DNA of 64,000 nucleotides from Chamaecyparis obtusa (GCA_027943335.1 BSBK01009269.1:372001-436000); one strand, 5' to 3'; counted from the stretch's first letter, positions 48,824-62,092 are shown. Numbers and translations are program-made. The notes: a model not told the origin generated them from the sequence alone.

Positions 48824-51800
48824 TGTAATACCCCTCTAACCCTAATATAAGTTTTGTGTTTTTGAAAGAATTAAGATCCTTCGATGTTTTCTTACAGCTT
48901 AAGTTGTACATGATACTTGTTTGATCTATTCCTATAGTTGTTTATAATAATTTCATAAGCTAATACTCAATGATTCTAATATCAGACATACTATCTAAAG
49001 GTATCATTTTTGTATGTATGTATTGAGTACCTACAAGACCTTTATGAACATAGTTAGGATGTTATATGATATGTACTTGATAGATATATATAAGTGGTTA
49101 TTTATATTTTCTTCTATTAAGGTTACCTTGGATGAATCTTGTATCTCACTTGATGATTTGATTATGTTGATTTATTATTAGTATTGATAAGAGACTAACA
49201 CAATGCTTGAGATTCTAACCTTCATTATGATGATGCTACATGCTTTGAGTGTATATATATACATGATGTGTTTTCATGATTCAGGATGAAGTCGTAGTTA
49301 CTCACATAGCTGAGGTCCACACGATGTATCGATCCTGGTCATCTGTCTACAATGTTTTTTTTTATATGTATATCCGTGCATATGTATTTCTTCTTTGTGA
49401 TGCAGGCTTGCAGGTACCGGGCATTGACTTCACCTGGCTTCACAGGTCTGAGCATGCCCTAAAATCTTCAATGGTTGTTTTTATGGAGATAGTACTAAGG
49501 CCCCTACGTGAGTCTTCCTTTGTCATTATTCCAATTTGGGAATAATAGGGTTCCTTCTTTGTCAGTCAACCTTTGGGTCAAAAACCCAGATCCAACGCAC
49601 CCGGTGGGGCATGGTTGTAGTTAGTGCCTTGTGGCCACTTGAATTCATTTGGTTGTATGATTTGTTTACTCATTTTATTTATTTCTCTTTCTTGGTATGA
49701 TTCTTAGTTAATCTTTCTATGTTGTGTTTCAGGAGTTTGGCTTGACTTTCCTTGTTGACTTTGGTTGACCTTGTTTGATCTTATGGTTTTCTCGATATGT
49801 TTCATAGTTAATTTTTATGGCCTCTTTCGATGATTAGATTTATTTTGAGGCATGTGATTTTATTCTACCTCAGTGTTATATCCTATAGCAATTATAAATA
49901 GGTAATAATATTGTGATCTATTACTTCATAATCTTATAGATTATAGTGTTTGGTATTTGGCATGTATCTATATATATATATATATATGGAAATATATATA
50001 TGGGTGCACACATATATGTATTTATATATATATAATTTATATGTGATTATATGTTAATTATTGTAAATATTGTTGATGGTGTATATTTTGGGATTAATGT
50101 AAAGTATAATATTATTAATAATTAAATATTAAATAATGCGAGGTATATTATTCTCAATTATTAATTATTAATAATGAGGATAGGTTATATATATAGATAT
50201 TGATGTAATTAATGATGGCATATGCATATATGTTAGGATAATATTACATGTGTGTATGAATGAATACAAATAATCTTTTATTGTATATTTGAGTAATATA
50301 GTTGTATGATATTAAGTTATTTTATAATACCCTTTAGTTAAGAGTTAGTTGGGAGTTGGTTACTTTTCCTCTCAACCTTTGGAAATCTATTTATATGTAC
50401 TACTTTCTCATTTGAAGAGAGGAGATTTTGGGGGCTGAAGCATTGAGGAGAGGATTGCCTTACTTTTCATGGAGATTTTGGAGAGAAAATTTGGAGATGT
50501 GAGGGAGAGTTTGTAAGCATATGTCTTTAAAAATTTTTGGTTATCTTTGCTTTTGGGAGAGAGACATTTTTGTGAGAATTTCAGTAGTTGAGAGAAGGAT
50601 TCTTTGCTGTGGAATTATTTCTTTCTTTCATGGAGATTTCTGAAAGTGGATAGGGTTTGAAGGATGCATCTCAAGTTTGGATTTGTCTTCTCTTTTGTTT
50701 CCTTCCTTCTTCAATTCAACCTTCGTAGGACATGAGGTATGGATTGAATATTTTAGTTACTTTATGTCTCTAATAGATTATGGATATATTTATATATTAT
50801 CATTATTTATTATATCTGTACTTTGCATTTCTATGGTTATTTTAAAGTTTTGAGTTTTTGTTTGTAAGAATTGGCATGTGTTTTCCTAGGGTTTTTAGCA
50901 ACCCATTTTTGGAGATCTATTATTATAATAATTTAAATTGCATCTAGAGTTTTACTAAATTTATTTTCTGGAAGTAAAATTTACAGATCTCAAATGGGTA
51001 TCTCTCTGATTTTATTTTTAGGGTCTAATTAATGCCTTATTTTTGACATTTTGGCAGACTATGTCTGTCCATTCTTGATTCCAAATTTTCTGTCAAATGT
51101 ATTCGTATGCTACAGGCTGATATGATCATATAAAAGTCTGAATTTGATATCAGAGATTCTCCTAAGTCTTATATTTAATTTCCAATTGGTTTGGTGAATT
51201 TTAATTATGTTTTGTAAAAATTACAACCGTTTTAGTGAAGGCAGGTCTGAACCCTAACCAGAATTTTCTGTTTTAAACCAGAAGTCATAACTTTCTTTCC
51301 CACCGTTGGATCTTCCTAAAAATCAAATTGAGAGTCCATAATTATGTTATCTAAATCTCCACTGAAGCAATTGCCTTTATTATATGTTTTGTGGAAGATA
51401 TGTATGACTATTCTATGATGACTATTCTTTGCATTTAATCCTTGCTTGAAATAATTCAGTTTAAGAACATCATTAAGTTTTAAGGTTTCGTATGGTTACC
51501 AGAGGCTATTAGAATTTGTTTTTGGTTAATTGGATCTATTTATACTCTGAATATGTTTATAATATCACTTGGATGTCTTCTTATATGTTTGGAACATTCT
51601 GAATGCCATATTGGGTTTAGGGTTGTCAAGTGGACTAGAGACAACATATGTTTTCCTAAACTCAATCAAATGTTGTTATGGAATTGATATGAATTCTTGA
51701 TGATGAATCTATTATGTTATTATGATTTTTATATGTATGTTAGGGAACCTAAGTACACTAGGTGAGTGGCTCATAGTGAGGGGCCGGGGCCCTAAGTGGC

Positions 51801-53307
51801 TAGTACCAGGATAACCTACTATGAGTTATTTAATCAAGTGATAACCTAAATAAATGAATTGGGAATGGGAGATTATTGGAATAAGAAGTTACACACTAAT
51901 CAAGATTAATTGTGCCTCGCCCATGCCTTTAGTGCTAGTAAAGACTAAGGATGGGAGTGGGAGAAGGTACCTATGCGTAGGTACGACTGGATGACCTTGT
52001 CTGTACAAGAGGCATTCGGTTCCGCATGTGCCTACTTGGGGGCCGGGGCCAAGAGTGGCTAGTACCAGGACAACCCAAGGGGTGAGGGCTATGCGATGAC
52101 ACTCACCTAGCTTGTAGCTTAGAGTCTCTACCAAATTTGATCATGCCTCTGGTAGTCCTTGTGGTCTTCTTGTCTTTTCTTTTGTGTTGTGACTTTGGGT
52201 AAATTTTATCACCACCTTAAGAATTTCCTAGTTGTTACCTCTTGTATGGGCCTTTGGTTCTATCTCCTAGCTCGGGGGAGTGGGCCTATTGGTTCCACAT
52301 GGTTGGGTGGTTAATATTTATATCGAGGTATTGATCGTGATTCTTTGGATGATCCTAGCACATATTCCTTTCCAAATCTGCAGTTGAAGATTTCTTATTA
52401 GATATTTTAATATGTTGAGATGTACTTATGTATCTGTATTCATGTAATTTTAATCTCCTAAAAGGAGTCTTGTAGTATTGATGTAATCTCAATTCAAGGC
52501 AATGCTAAGGGAATGGGTAGTTCTAGGTAAAAGAAAGGGAAAAGAATGTGGAATATTGGACATGTTACTAGCATTAAAAGAAAGTATTTATGTTATTTCT
52601 CCTATCCTCTTATGTTGTCCATATGTAAAGGAAATAATCTTAAATATAGTTATATGTAATGATGTATCACAAAAATAATGTATTCTCTCTTGATGAAAGG
52701 ATCCAAGGAAATTATTGAGAAATGATAGGTTAGTGATTGGAATTATTAACAATGAATGGTTATGAAACAATGCAATAAAATAGTAACTTGATTATAATGT
52801 TAATACTTGGTTCATGTTAATGAAGTACCTAGGATAATGCCTACCTTAATGAATATTAATCTCTTACCTAAATTATTAGAGAAAAGTGATATAAAGGATA
52901 GTAGATGTAGATGAAATCAATATGAATTTATGGAATGAGTTGATAAAAGGAATAATGATGTTGGATGATTAACCTATGTTTAATAAAAAAAATAAGTTAG
53001 GGACATTTAACTTGGTGCATTAAAATGAATGTAGATCTTTTAAGCTCATGATTCTGTGAATATCTTATGCATGTAAATAGTTTATATGATGTTGCTTTAG
53101 TAGCGACGTTAGGGAACCCGAGAGGACTTAATTTGTATAAATCTTACATTCAAGTAGTAGAAAATTATTTCTTCTTTTAGAAATATGAAGTGTAATGATG
53201 AATATTATTCTAGTTAAAATAAATAAATAAATAAATAAAAATTTACTACTTGCATTTTATAGAGGTTTTATGTCTTGTCCTCTTGGGTTGCCTGGCGGGG
53301 TGTTACA
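48824..53307. mobile_element. G3: 4.48-kb solo LTR of a third gypsy family
   Basis: Starts TGTAATACCCCTC and ends GGCGGGGTGTTACA, the TGTAA.ACCCC/GGGGTGTTACA ends typical of plant Ty3/gypsy LTRs such as the Del/Tekay group. It is flanked by the exact 5-bp duplication actct (48819-48823 and 53308-53312) and splits the G1 copy 4 gag-protease region; removing it and one actct rejoins the sequence. No primer site, no pol motif and no second LTR are visible, so it is best read as a solo LTR. A 50-bp repeated segment containing GGGGCCGGGGCC and TGGCTAGTACCAGGA recurs near 51780 and 52040. Orientation is not fixed. Confidence 0.85.
49967..50045. repeat. AT-dinucleotide-rich microsatellite
   Basis: Interrupted (TA)n tracts with embedded TGCACACA inside the solo LTR. 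A short (AAAT)n run also lies near 53218-53240. Confidence 0.8.
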
Positions 53308-53312
53308 ACTCT

Positions 53313-54529
53313 TTTGTTAATTGATGTTTCTCCTCTTTCAGCATTTTCAAAATTTGAGGATCTCGCATCTTCATCTACATGTGCCACTCTGGTCTGGCCT
53401 TCATTCCTCCTATCCATCCTTCCTTGGTGTTGAGGACATTCAAATGCCCTATGACCTTCTTCTCCATAGTGAAAGCATGTTCCACGGAAGCCTCCTCTTC
53501 CTGAACCTTGTCCTCTTCCTCTTCCTCTCTGATCTCTATTGTTCTGATCTTGAAAATGATTGGAATTGTTTCCTCTCTGATTTTGATTGCTACTGACCTC
53601 ATCCTTCTTTTTCGGATCTTCATTTCAGCCTCCATATGACCGTCCACCAGATCATCCACTGCAACCCCTTCCATTTTATCTTCTCTCGAACTTCTTGTTC
53701 AACTTTTCCTCTACTTTTAGGGAAAACTGGTATGCCTTTTCAATACTATTCATTCAAACTAGATTCAGCTCCTTCTGAATGCTCAGCCTTAACCCATTAA
53801 GGTAACAAGCAACTTTCTCCTTGTCAGCTTCTACATGGCCTGTTCTTATGAGGATTCGATAGAACTCCTTTGTATACTCTTGAATAGATCTTCCTACCTG
53901 CTTCAAACTTTGCATCTTCTTCAGTAGGTCAAGCTCATAATCAGCAGGAATGAAATGTCACTTCAATTTATCCACCATTCGATCCCATCTTGTGATTTTA
54001 TCTTTCCCTCTTCTATTTCGCTCTAATTGAATCTCTTGCCACCAGATCTTCGCATGACCTTTCAGTCTGGCATTCGCAAATTTGACCCTATCAGGATCCT
54101 TAATATCTTCATACTCAAAATATTCTTCACATTCATTGATCTATTCGATCAACTCCTCTGGGTTAAGATTTCCTAAAAATGCAAGAACCTCAATCTTAGG
54201 TCTTTTTTCGATCTTGAAAATGGCCCGAAAAAGTCTTTCTTCCTCCTGGTTCACAACTTTGACTTCTCCTTGATCTTCTTCTTCAGCTTCATCCTCACTT
54301 TTGTCTCTGACATTAAGATTCATTCCTCTGTGAATCTCCTCTTGCAATGCTCGCACTTGTCTCTGGAGCGCTCTAACCTCAGGTGTTACAACACTAGCTC
54401 TTCCGCCACATTTCTTTCGTGGAGGTATTTTTGTGATGCGCGCTGAAACCCTAACCACGGACCTGGTGTAAACTACCTCACTATCGGTGATCTGTTTACA
54501 CACTCAGAAAAACCTTCTCTGATACCACT
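53313..54529 (-). pseudogene. G1 internal copy 4: gag
   Basis: Gag region of the complete element. The nucleocapsid segment lies near 53450-53700; the capsid region near 53820-54180 includes the conserved stretch for FVKA/KLKGHV-type residues. The N-terminal part (VRALQRQVRALQEEIHRGMN, DEAEEEDQGEVK) is open at 54141-54503. The expected start codon near 54425 reads ATA instead of ATG, so this copy lacks the start used by the others; in-frame sequence extends upstream without a clear ATG in the usual place. Primer site at 54516-54527. Confidence 0.88.
54516..54527 (-). promoter_or_regulatory. G1 primer-binding site, copy 4
   Basis: Minus strand TGGTATCAGAGA, one mismatch from the initiator-Met tRNA complement, 2 bp from LTR A. 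Confidence 0.8.
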
Positions 54530-55381
54530 TGATGAAGGGTGCTCCCCTTAATACCATAAACACATAACAGAAATAGAGAAACAACAACAACAATATGCAA
54601 GAACAGAAAATTGGCTTCTTATTATCTCCACAAATGTGAAATTACAAACTTTCAGAATTATAATATGCAAAGCCACATGGGCATTCCCTTACAATATTCT
54701 ATAGGACAAAGCCTCGAATCAATACCCAGATCTACTATCCAGAACTGCCCTAGACAACACTACGAGCCTTCTTTATATAGGCATTTTCCACCGCCCGAGA
54801 AGGTTCCAAAAATTTAGCCCTAAGGGCCGACCAAACTTAGAATTATTTTATTTTTTAATTTATTACATCAAAGTCGGCTCAAAATAACTTTTGAAACCCG
54901 AACAAAAATTTTGAAGGAAAATTATTTTCTGCCATTTTAGGTGACCCGACTTCCGGAGACCATAAGTCATCACCAGTTGACCCAATTGACTATTATAACC
55001 CCATTTCAGAAAAGCCACGAAGCACTCTACAGGCTTGACTTGCGCAAGCGCCTGTCACCCAAATTTTTGACCTCATCTGAGGCCTCTAAAGCCTTCAAAA
55101 CTGAGTTTAAAGTTTCTGTACCCTACTGCCAATACCGAAAATCTTCAATATCTTAAAAACTAGACTTGATCTAGCCATGAAACTTTACTGGCAGGCTGAT
55201 ATGACTGAGATGAACCTCCACATGTAAAATTAGAACATTCTAAGATTTATGACCAACTTACTAAAAATAGCAAGTTTCCATAAATAGCAGCTCTACACAA
55301 GATAGCCCTTATTGAATACAAAAACATAAATATTTTTGGGTGATGCAAGATTGCTCCTACACCCAGGATGTTCCTGCATCA
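54530..55381 (-). mobile_element. G1 LTR A (5' LTR of the complete element)
   Basis: 852 bp, TGATGAAGGG...GTTCCTGCATCA in plus-strand order; partner of LTR B with few differences by eye. Followed by the TSD acact at 55382-55386. Confidence 0.92.
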
Positions 55382-56008
55382 ACACTACGGGCCTTCCTTA
55401 TATAGGCAATTTTCCACCACCTGGGAAGGTTCCATAAATTTAGCCTCTAAGGCCGACCAAACTTAGAATTATTTTATTTTTCATTTTATTACATCATAGT
55501 CGGCTCAAAACAACTTTTGAAACCCAAACATAAATTTTGAAGGAAATTTATTTTCCACCATTTTAGGTGACCCAACTTCCGGAGACCATAAGTCATCGCC
55601 TGTTGACCCGATTGACTATTATGACCCCATTTCAGAAAGGGCATGAAGTGTTGTACAACATCTAAATTAAGCAAGCTTCATTTAGCCAAAGTTTTGACCT
55701 CATTTAGGCCCTTAAAAGCCTTCAAAATTGAGTTTGAAGTTTCTATACCCTGTTGCCAATACCGAAAATTTTCAATATCTTCAAAACTAGACTTGATTTG
55801 GCAATGAAATTTTACTGGCAGGCTGATATAACCAAAATGAACCTCCAGGAAAGAAAATAGACCATTCTGATCTCGAACAAAAAACTTACTAAAAATAGTA
55901 AATTTCCAAAAATAGCAGCTCTACACAAGATAGACCTTATTGAAAAGAAACCAAAAATATTTTGGGGGGATGCAAGATTTCTCTTACACCCAGGATGCTC
56001 ATGCATCA
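55382..56008 (-). mobile_element. Shared G1 LTR (C/D), right fragment
   Basis: Continues 44321-44557 after the TSD copy (ACACTACGGGCCTTCC) and ends GATGCTCATGCATCA. The two halves make about 860 bp. Internal copy 3 lies to the left and copy 5 to the right, so this LTR is also shared. Confidence 0.9.
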
Positions 56009-59000
56009 GACACCCGGGGTAATTTGAGAAGTGACCCTGTTACGAATCAAGTGTGAAGAGGAAAATCAAGGTGGTCAACCTCTTCCTTTGTCAGCCACAA
56101 TGAATCTTCAACAGGTCGTCCTTTCCATTTGATGAGATATTCTTCATATGTCTTGTTCATTGTGCTTATGCCAACACGACTATCTAGTATGTCCTCAATC
56201 TCCTTGGTAGCTAAAATAGTTGCTTGAATACTCCATTGTGATGTTATGATCTCATCTTCAACACCTCCTTCATGATACTCTATCAAATCTAAAATGTTAA
56301 ATACTGGTGAAATATCCAACAAACTTAGTGTCTCAATCTGAAACTATGCTCTTTGAAAAACCATGTAGTCTCACCACTTCTTTGAAAAATAATTATGTTA
56401 CATGAAATACATCATTAGTCTTTTTACAGGGAATGAAATGTGTCATCTTTGAAAATCTTTCAACCACCGCAAAAATTGAATCATATCCCCACTGAGTCCT
56501 TGGCAAACCAAGAACAAAGTCCATACTGATATCCTCCCAAGGATTTTTTGGTATAGGTAATGGTTGATACAACTCTGTATTCTTCTTTACTCCCTTTGCC
56601 ATCTAACATACTCTGCAACTTTGTACAAACTTCTTGACATCTATCTACAATTATGGCCAGTAATAATTCTCATTAACCAAAGCAAGGGTTTTATCACGAC
56701 CAAAATATCCAGCCAATCCTCCACTATGCTTCTCCTTGATGAGATTGTCCCTCATAGAACTTTTTGGAATGCACAATTGACTCCCTCTGAACAGCATACT
56801 ATCCTAGATGATGAAATCCAATCACTTCATTCTATCTAGAGTAACGGATTTTTTACAAGCTTTCTAAGCTTCTCCAAAATCAGGATCCTCTATATACAAA
56901 TTCTTGAGTTCCTTGAACTCAATCACTTCAATCTACATCTCTATCAGCAATAGTTGCCTTCTGCTAAGCGCATCTGCAACCCTGTTAGACTTTCCACTCT
57001 TGAGTTTAGAAATAAATGTATAACTCTGCAAAAACTCAACCCATTTCAAATGTCTTTGATTCAACTTTCCTTGACTATTCAAATATTGCAAAGCTTGATG
57101 ATCAGTATACAAAACAAACTCCTTAGGTAGAAGGTAATGTCTCCACTTCTTCAATGCCTGAACTATAGCAGAAAATTTTTAATCATAAACATAATACTTT
57201 CTCTTGGCATCATTTAACTTCTCACTGAAATAAGCAACATGTTTACCTTCTTGGCTCATAATAGCTCCTATTGCAGTACCACTAGCATCACAATCTACTT
57301 GAAACACATTATTAAAATTTGGAAGTGCTAGAACAGGTTGTTTTGTAACTTTCTGTTTGAATAGTTTAAAACTCGTATCTACCCCATTAGTCCACTTGAA
57401 CTCTTTTCTATCCCCTCTCATTGTTTTAGTCAAGGGTCCACAAATACTGCTAAAATTTCTGATAAACTTTCTATAAAAGCTAGCCAAACCATTAAAAGAT
57501 CTTACCTCAGTTGCACTCCCTAGAGTAGGCCATTCAAGGATAGCCTGCACTTTCTCTAGGTCCATTTTTAGACCTTCTCCCGAAACTACAAATCCCAAAT
57601 ACACTAACTCCTTCACAAAACTGCACTTCTTCAGATTAACCAACAATTTCTCTTCCCTCAACTTCTCAAACACCATAAAAATATGCATCATATGCTCCTC
57701 CAATGTCTTACTAAATATCAAAATATCATCTAGGTAAACAATGACAAACTTACCCAAAAATTCTTTCAGAACCTCATCCATGAGCCGCATGAAAGTGTTC
57801 GGTGCATTGGTTAGCCCAAAAGGCATGACTAACCACTCATACAGTCCTTCTTTTGTCTTTAAAGAAGTCTTCCATTCATCTCCTTCTCTGATCCGAATCT
57901 GGTGATATCCACTCTTCGAATCTATCTTTTAAAAATACACAACTCCACTCAAACAGTCTATAATATCATCCATTTGTGGTAATAGAAATATGTACTTGAT
58001 TGTGATCTTGTTTATTGCTCTAGAGTCTATACACATCATCCATTACCCATTCTTCTTTAGTGCTAATACTACTGGTACAACACATGGACTCAAGCTCTCC
58101 TAAATCAACCCCTTGTGTAACAACTCATGTACTTATCTATTCAACTCATCACTTTCTACTGGTGTCATTCTATGTGCTACCTTATTTGGCATGCTGGCTC
58201 CTGGAATCAAATCTATCTAATGACTAATCTTCCTCACCGGTGGTAATCCATCAAGTACATTATTGGATACAATATCCTGAAACTCATTCAACAAATCTGC
58301 AACTTCTACAAGTACATCGTCTACTTCCTTTTTACCAACTTTTGAAATTAAAGCAAAACACACATGCTCATGCCTCATACCCCCTAGGAATTTTCTTCCA
58401 TCAACAAAACTTATTATTGCATTACCACATACCTTTTCTTCTGTGTCCTTCAATGGCTTTAGCTTATGTCACACTCCATCCTTTGTCAGGGGATAGGTAT
58501 TCGCATGACCATCATGTATAGCATGTCTATCAAACTTCCATGGTCTACCCAACAACATATGACATGCATCCATAGATATGATATCACACAGTACCTCATC
58601 ATGGTATCCACCAATCTTGAACTTCACTAGGCATTGTTCATTAACCATGACCTTGTGGTCATCCTAGACCTAGGCAATCTGATATGGATGTGGGTGTTTC
58701 TCTCTCTTAAGATTCAACTTTTTCACCATCTCTTATGACACCAAATTGACAGTGCTTCTGCTATCGATATTCACATCAGATTATTTACCTTCACACTTGT
58801 ACCTGGTGTGAAACAGGCTTCTTCTTTGCTCAGGTTTATTCTCCCCACTCAGCAGGACTCTTCTGTTAATTAGTGTTTCTCCTTTTTCAGCATGTTCAGA
58901 ATGTGATGATCTGGCATCTTCATCTACATGTGTAACTCTAGCCTGGCCTTCAGTTCTCTTATTTTTCCTTCCTTGGTGTTAAGGACATTCATATGCCCTA

Positions 59001-60074
59001 TGACCTTATTCTCCACAGTGAAAACATGTTCTGCAAAAGCCTCCTCTTCTAGATCCTTGTCCTCTTCTTCTCTAATCTCTATTATTTTGATCATGGAAAT
59101 GATTGGAATTGTTTTCTCTTTGATTTTGACTACTACTAGCCTCATCCTTCTTTTCAAATCTTCATTTCGGCCTCCATATGACCGTCCACCAGATCTTCCA
59201 CCACGACCTCTTCTGTTTTGTCTACTCTCAAACTTCTTATTCAACTTTTCCTCTACTTTTAGGGAAAATTGGTATGCCTCTTCAATATTGTTCATTCGAA
59301 CCAAATTCAACTCCTTTTGAATGCTTAGCTTCAACTGATTAAAGTAACGGGAAACTTTCTCCTTATCAGCTTCTACATAGCCTGTTCTGATGAGGATTCA
59401 ATATAACTCCTCTACATACTCCTGAACAGATCTTCCTGCTTGCTTCAAACTTTGCATTTTCTTCAGTAAGTCAAACTCATAATCAACAAGAATGAACTGT
59501 CGCTTCAATTTGTCCACCATTTGATCCCATCTTGTGATTTTCTCCTTTCCTCTTCTATTTCTCTCCAATTGAATCTCTTGCCACCAGATCTTTACATGAC
59601 CCTTCAATTTGGCCTTCACAAACTTGACCCTATCAGGATCCTTAATATCTTCATACTTGAAATATTCTTCACATTCATTGATCCAGTGGATCAATTCCTC
59701 TGGGTTAAGATTTCCTGAAAATGTAGGAACCTCAATCTTTGGTCTTTTACCGATATTGGAAATGGCTCGAAAAAGTCTTTCTTCTTCCTAATTCACAATT
59801 TTGACTTCTCCTTCAGAATTTCTTTCTTCGTCTTCATCCTTGCTTTCATCTCTGACATTAAGATTCATTCATTTACGAATCTCTTCTTGCAATGCTCGCA
59901 CTTGTCTTTGGAGCGCTCTAACCTCAAGTGTTACACCACCAGCCCTTCCGCCACGTTCCCTTCGTGGAGGCATTTTCATGCTACTCGCTGGAACCCTAAC
60001 CACGGTCCTAGTGCAAACTATCTCACATTTGACGATCTATTTACACACTCAGGAACTCCCACTCTAATACCACT
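56009..60074 (-). pseudogene. G1 internal copy 5: gag-pol with chromodomain
   Basis: Minus-strand interior from chromodomain to gag. The chromodomain is the clearest in the window (IEDILDSRVGISTMNKTYEE, then KWKGRPVEDSLWLTKEE, 56060-56190), a histone-mark reader that steers chromovirus integration. At about 56315-56322 the sequence jumps from the post-integrase linker into the integrase core, losing about 560 bp. Then integrase ([18 protein letters not shown] near 56470-56540), RNase H and reverse transcriptase (57179-57826, [25 protein letters not shown]), protease near 58740-58800, gag knuckle near 58980-59060, capsid 59398-59694 and gag ATG at 59973. The primer site at 60061-60072 has two mismatches. 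Confidence 0.92.
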
Positions 60075-60933
60075 TGATGAAGGGTGCTCCCCTTAATACC
60101 ACAAACACATAACAGAAATAGAGAAACAACAACAAATTGCAAGAATAGAAAATGGGCTTCTTATTATCTCCACAAATGTGGAATTACAAATTTTAGAATT
60201 ACAATATGCAAAGCCACATGGGAAATTTCCCTTACAATATTCTATAGGACAAAGCCTCGAATCAATACCCAGATCTACCTAGAACTGCTCCGAACTGCCC
60301 TAGACAACACTACGAGTCTTCCTTATATAGGCAATTTTCCACTGCCTGGGAAGGTTCCAAAAATTTAGCCTCTAAGGCCGACCAAACTTAGAATTATTTT
60401 ATTTTTCATTTTATTACATCATAGTCGACTCAAAACAACTTTTGAAACCCAAATAGAAATTTTGAATGAAATTTATTTTCCATCATTTCAGGTGACCTAA
60501 CTTCCGGAGACCATAAGTCATCACCTATTGACCTGATTGACTATTATCACCCCATTTCAAAAAGGGCATGAAGTGCTCTACAACGTTTAAATCAAGCAAA
60601 CTTCATTCAACCAAAGTTTCGACCTCATCCGGGGCCTCTAAAGCCTTCAAATGTGAGTTCAAAGTTTTTGTACCCTACTGCCAATACCAAAAAATTTCAA
60701 TATCTTCAAAACTAGACTTGATTTAGCAATGAAACTTTACTGGCAAGCTGATATGACCAAAATGAACCTCCATGAAAGAAAATAGACCATTTTGAGCTCG
60801 AACGGAAAACTTACTAAAAATAGTAAATTTCCAAAAATAACAACTCTACACAAGATAGCCCTTATTGAAAAGAAACTAGAAATATTTTTAGGTGATGCAA
60901 GATTGCTCTTACACCCAAGATGCTCCCACATCA
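60075..60933 (-). mobile_element. G1 LTR E, right end of the G1 chain
   Basis: 859 bp, TGATGAAGGG...GCTCCCACATCA. This is the 5' LTR of copy 5 and the outer right border of the whole G1 chain; unique copia sequence (K2) follows. The five bases agagt (60934-60938) should be the right TSD, with its partner outside the window on the left. Confidence 0.92.
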
Positions 60934-61123
60934 AGAGTCCATCAAAATAATTAGAGAAAAATTCACGACCATTACCAATCTTCAAAAAATTTATTTTATT
61001 TCCAGTTTTCAACTCAGCCATTTCTTTAAATTCTTTAAATCAATTGAAAATTTTAGATTTACTCCTTAAAAAATATACCCATGTCCTTTAGCTATAATCA
61101 TCAATAAATGAAACATAATATGA
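60934..61123 (-). pseudogene. K2 copia integrase, inner fragment
   Basis: Minus strand reads YYVSFIDDYSK (near 61085-61120), then a degraded stretch and AELKTGNKINFLKIGNGREF (near 60960-61020), the two middle blocks of a copia integrase (FIDDYSRK and LKTDNGGEF in relatives). Stops and shifts are frequent. It is cut on the left by the G1 chain and on the right by small element A. Confidence 0.8.
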
Positions 61124-62092
61124 GGTGGTCTCACAATAGTGGGTTACACTTTTTGACCATTTTTGACATTGAAATGAAAATTTTGCATTCAAACACTTAC
61201 TCCCGCTAAACCGTTAGGCATTTGAAGATGATGTAAACTAGTGATTTTTAAAATTTTATGTGTAGATTCAAAATATATTTTTTCAATTTTTTGGAATTGA
61301 TTTGTATCTATTTTTTCATCTCCTTCAAAAACTAGTTTTTAACTGAAAACAACATTTATAAATAGCAACATCCTCTTATTGCTACATTTTTTTTCTAAAA
61401 GGGATAAAAAAGTGTTTTCTTTGAATTTAGATTTGTAACACTAATATCTAGTGATTTCAATTGGTGTCATTTGATTATGTTGAATATTTTGTATTTTATT
61501 AAGTTTTGAAGTGACATTAACTAAAATTTAGACATAGGTTCACTTACAGATCCATAACTTGTTATGCATGTATAGAAATTTAATTTCTTTTGTTAGAAAG
61601 AGGATATAAATCCCTAGTGCCTTGATTATTTTTATTATTTTTACTTAGTTTACTATTTTTCCATAAGCATCGAACATAGAAGTTGATATATGGGGCAAAA
61701 CCTATGTTTAGTAAAACTAAAAATACAAAGTCATAATAAACTCAATATATATAAAAATTATAATCATTGGAAATTTTTCTTTGAGTGGTACCATCCTATA
61801 TCCAGGTTTGTCAAATGAATTCATTTGATTTCCCAAAAGCTAATGCCAAAGTGATTTTTGTCAGCATTTTGATAGGTGTAAAGGAGACTTCGTTGCAGGT
61901 ATGACTAAGGAGTAGAGAGTTTATATCAAAGAGAGTTTGATATAAGAGGCTTTGATCCAACTATTTTAATTTAATTCTTTCAAATGGGACCTCTCAAGGC
62001 TTAAATCATCATATTTTCTTAAAATGTGAAATTTCAGCAAAAAATAGGATGTTTGAAAAAGTGTAATGCAATAAGTACTGTAGGGTTGCACT
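61124..62092. mobile_element. Small DNA element A (MITE-like, 969 bp, 4-bp TSD)
   Basis: Flanked by atga (61120-61123 and 62093-62096); removing it and one copy restores K2 frame GNFSYYVSFIDDYS. Ends: GGTGGTCTCACAATAGTGGGT at the left (first 20 bases considered) and, complemented, AGTGCAACCCTACAGT at the right, both leading into GTTACACTTT or ATTACACTTT, so the inverted repeats are about 30 bp and imperfect. No coding capacity. Most of its length is an inverted, diverged copy of element B. Confidence 0.75.

Larger units (their letters stand above)
44558..55381 (-). mobile_element. Complete G1 element (subfamily b) inserted in a G1 LTR
   Basis: LTR B (44558-45398), interior (45399-48823 plus 53313-54529) and LTR A (54530-55381), flanked by the TSD acact. 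Without the inserted solo LTR the element is about 6.3 kb. Both of its LTRs share markers absent from the surrounding array LTRs, such as CTTGACTYGCGCAAGCGCC and a shortened GGGCATTCCC, so this is a separate transposition by a distinct subfamily rather than a recombination product. Its coding region has several stops. Confidence 0.92.

Noticed and set aside
49276..49545. Frame of 89 codons in the 4.48-kb solo LTR
   Set aside because: No motif, mixed composition and no retrotransposon gene expected inside an LTR.
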